A stretch of DNA of 64,000 nucleotides from Planctomycetaceae bacterium. Lineage in GTDB: Bacteria; Planctomycetota; Phycisphaerae; UBA1845; UTPLA1. Positions 63,301 through 64,000 of the stretch are shown here, in pieces. The stretch covers positions 434,001 to 498,000 of the forward strand of contig CP030884.1 in the NCBI GenBank assembly GCA_006969385.1. Reading direction: 5' to 3'. Below the pieces are notes generated by a model. The model was not told where the DNA came from and did not search any database. It saw only the letters and a program-made list of their open reading frames with translations. Position numbers and translations under genes: made by a program. Position 1 is the first letter of the stretch, and the number at the start of each line of letters is the position of its first letter.

Positions 63301-63628
63301 TTGCGGTGATGGTTGCCCAAACGATCCCAACAAACTCGACGCGGGCGATTGCGGCTGCGGCGTTGCGGATACAGATGCGGATGAAAACGGCACCAGCGAT
63401 TGTCTCGAAGGCAGCGCCCCCACCGGCCCCACGGACGAATCGCCCGTTCCGTTCGAGATTCGGTTGGAAGATTTAGACCCGTGCTTCGTGCGGTATTTGA
63501 TGCAGAGCTTTCTCGGCATTCCGATGTGCGGCCCGTGTATTAGTTTCGCGTGCTGCGGGATTTACGCCGGTATCGCCACGATGCGACGCCGTTTCCGCAA
63601 ACAGCGACGCCACACGCATTTGCGCTGA
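60365..63628 (+). CDS. Large secreted subtilisin-like protease with CARDB-like and thrombospondin type 3 repeats
   Basis: The 1087-residue protein has a signal peptide, a propeptide-like region to about 220, then an S8 domain. Likely triad residues are Asp242 (Val-Gly-Leu-Ile-Asp-Trp-Asp), His280 (Gly-Tyr-His-Gly-Thr-His-Thr-Ala) and Ser450 (Cys-Ala-Thr-Ser-Trp-Ala-Ala-Pro; Ala replaces the usual Gly before Thr-Ser). Next come a jelly-roll-like P-domain region (to about 655), two CARDB/DUF11-like beta domains (about 665-900), and calcium repeats of the Asp-Ala-Asp-Gly-Asp-Gly-Val-Pro-Asp kind (about 910-1015). The C-terminus has Cys-Gly-Pro-Cys-Ile-Ser-Phe-Ala-Cys-Cys-Gly in a hydrophobic helix, then an Arg-rich tail, which could anchor it. 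It should degrade proteins outside the cell or at the surface. Confidence 0.92.
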   Translation: MIKGARFCVALGGLALFAAATALFAQVDSSTLKLKAGAVDVVRGEVADLESPHVVIKLARPLSVRERRLLIDAGVTLDAYIPDHAYLANIANADLIKLKQLSFITGIGAWQADWKLAPSLTDAKNFATDKRKALARDGKHRLIVHAHRGADEAALQEQLTALGVDVLERSSGYHGAQLLVDVETTQVETLKTIDAVRYVETAPEATPRNSSTNWISQSNIPDMTPIWDRGLHGENQTVGLIDWDMDEFHCSFRASAPIGPLHRKIQAYFGLGQSELFGYHGTHTASVLVGDPLDETASPDLIGIAYASRLVFQDQAAIITPTNLGERLLIAQSEGAFVHSNSWGSTFDTSYNAWAADIDAFSFENEDNLVIFAIINGNASSSLLSPENAKNCLAVGAAGDAGNQGNPGSGASGPTDDGRQKPEVWATGCQSRAANVGTNCDVIQRSCATSWAAPAVAGLATLARQYFTDGFYPSGIADSADAFTPTGALLKAILVNSAVDMTGIDGYYGAREGYGRVLLDDALYFDGDGRGLIVRDVRHADGLETSNTAEYAIAVTSDAAPLKVTMCYHDAPALVGTDFAPVNNLDLIVVAPSGATYRGNDYAGFETQADGNADALNNTEQVTRLTPEVGTWQVIVAGTAVNDGPQGFALAITGAVGEADTELNFDLAVTIEPADQVVEVGELGAIRVTVTNNGSLPSTGGVLRIDLSDGLETPNRRPGLGSCVSTPSSIECDLNGLEAGGAQTLFRSLRVLEAGVHPFTASFTPDEEDNDPDNNSATGIIRTPADFDLQVRGITGPATIPANTPTDYTAIVQNNGPGDSMPTSVAIEVEPGLRVVSSADCDITSEQALDCMVPALPAGSMHQLAFRITADSNQASALQIRGSLAQPPIDNDDTNNELALSVTVRAGDDTTHQDKPDADGDGVPDESDVCADGDDTLDADGDGTPDACDACPDDANKTDPQLCGCGNPETDSDADGIPDCGDGCPNDPNKLDAGDCGCGVADTDADENGTSDCLEGSAPTGPTDESPVPFEIRLEDLDPCFVRYLMQSFLGIPMCGPCISFACCGIYAGIATMRRRFRKQRRHTHLR

Positions 63629-63818
63629 ATCGATAGACAAACCTTGGTTTTTCGGTCCTTTGTTGAATAGAATCGACACGCGCTGTCCGCGGATGAATTC
63701 GATTTCGCGCTGCGAGACGGCTGGTGGTATGGGGTAAGAGCGGGCGCAACGCTCGTGCACCGGATCGCGGTAAGAATTTGTGTTACCGCATCGTTTTCTC
63801 CTGGGAAGAAGACGGCTC

Positions 63819-64000
63819 ATGACATATCAATCCGTTAAACAAAGCTTCGTGCTTGCGGTCCTGGCGTCGTTCGCGTTTGCGTATCAGGCCCCGGTAACTG
63901 CACAAGATATTCAACCGCAGAATGTTCTGGTCGTGTACAACAGCTTGGCGGCGGGTTCGTCGGAAGTGTTACACGCATACATTCAAGCGCATCCGACCTT
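63819..64000 (+). CDS. TIGR03790-like exported protein (partial, runs off right edge)
   Basis: The first 60 residues are present. A signal peptide ends near Val-Thr-Ala-Gln-Asp. The mature start Asn-Val-Leu-Val-Val-Tyr-Asn-Ser, then Ser-Ser-Glu-Val-Leu-His-Ala-Tyr-Ile, follows the opening of TIGR03790 proteins, which have a Val-Val-Asn-Ser and a later Tyr-x-x-x-Arg-x-Ile-Pro. The gene begins 190 bases after the protease gene with a gggaag site upstream. The rest is outside the window, so the call is tentative. Confidence 0.65.
   Translation, partial: MTYQSVKQSFVLAVLASFAFAYQAPVTAQDIQPQNVLVVYNSLAAGSSEVLHAYIQAHPT

Overview
The window looks like chromosome from a planctomycete, probably of the Phycisphaerae type. 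This rests on gene content seen in the sequence and is not a taxonomic result. The signs are a prepilin-type secreted protein with a late DG motif, three PEP-CTERM proteins, a dockerin-bearing dihaem peroxidase, Cys-x2-Cys-Gly-Tyr-Asp-Leu zinc ribbons on membrane proteins, Thr-Ser-Gln-Pro-Ala-Ser linkers, a protein with a GACC-type Cys-rich segment, several families of dispersed palindromic repeats, and an rRNA locus that lacks 16S.

Layout. 1-2136: end of a lipoprotein hydrolase gene, a prepilin-like protein, and a repeat-rich stretch with a doubtful small ORF. 2137-6281: a minus-strand rRNA locus with its own promoter, in the order tRNA-Ile, tRNA-Ala, 23S, 5S, terminator, with no 16S. 6509-8684: small genes, including an exported nuclease followed at once by a SUKH-like (immunity-type) gene, and a CPCC Cys-rich protein. 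8994-17939: an aldehyde dehydrogenase-fold enzyme, a His-rich DUF1579 protein, a glyoxalase-fold protein, an ECF sigma / membrane protein / secretin-like trio, and a dihydropyrimidine dehydrogenase-like enzyme with an odd insertion. 18304-21404: an arylsulfotransferase-like protein, a small membrane protein and a membrane-anchored sulfotransferase in one operon. 21611-34829: mostly exported or membrane proteins of unknown role, a dihaem peroxidase with dockerin, two PEP-CTERM proteins, an orphan SusD-like lipoprotein, and mutL. 35039-44419: a PhoD-like phosphatase, nuoD-nuoE-(membrane protein)-nuoF, a nucleotidyltransferase-like gene, a TerC protein and an MscS channel. 44620-46531: a third PEP-CTERM protein and a HAF-repeat lipoprotein.

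The outstanding region is 46649-59255. Eight minus-strand genes, most overlapping by 4 bases, all encode exported amidohydrolase-family proteins and together carry nine amidohydrolase modules, one gene being a tandem fusion. Only three modules keep the His-x-His metal motif, and only one (49690-50967) keeps what looks like a full metal site. The others appear to be pseudoenzymes. The set ends at a clear intrinsic terminator. This looks like a coordinately made periplasmic assembly of one active enzyme, a partly intact fusion and several inactive paralogues; its substrate and role are unknown to me.

After that cluster come a PilZ (c-di-GMP binding) gene, a large secreted subtilase with CARDB-like and thrombospondin-type-3 repeats, and the start of a TIGR03790-like gene running off the end.
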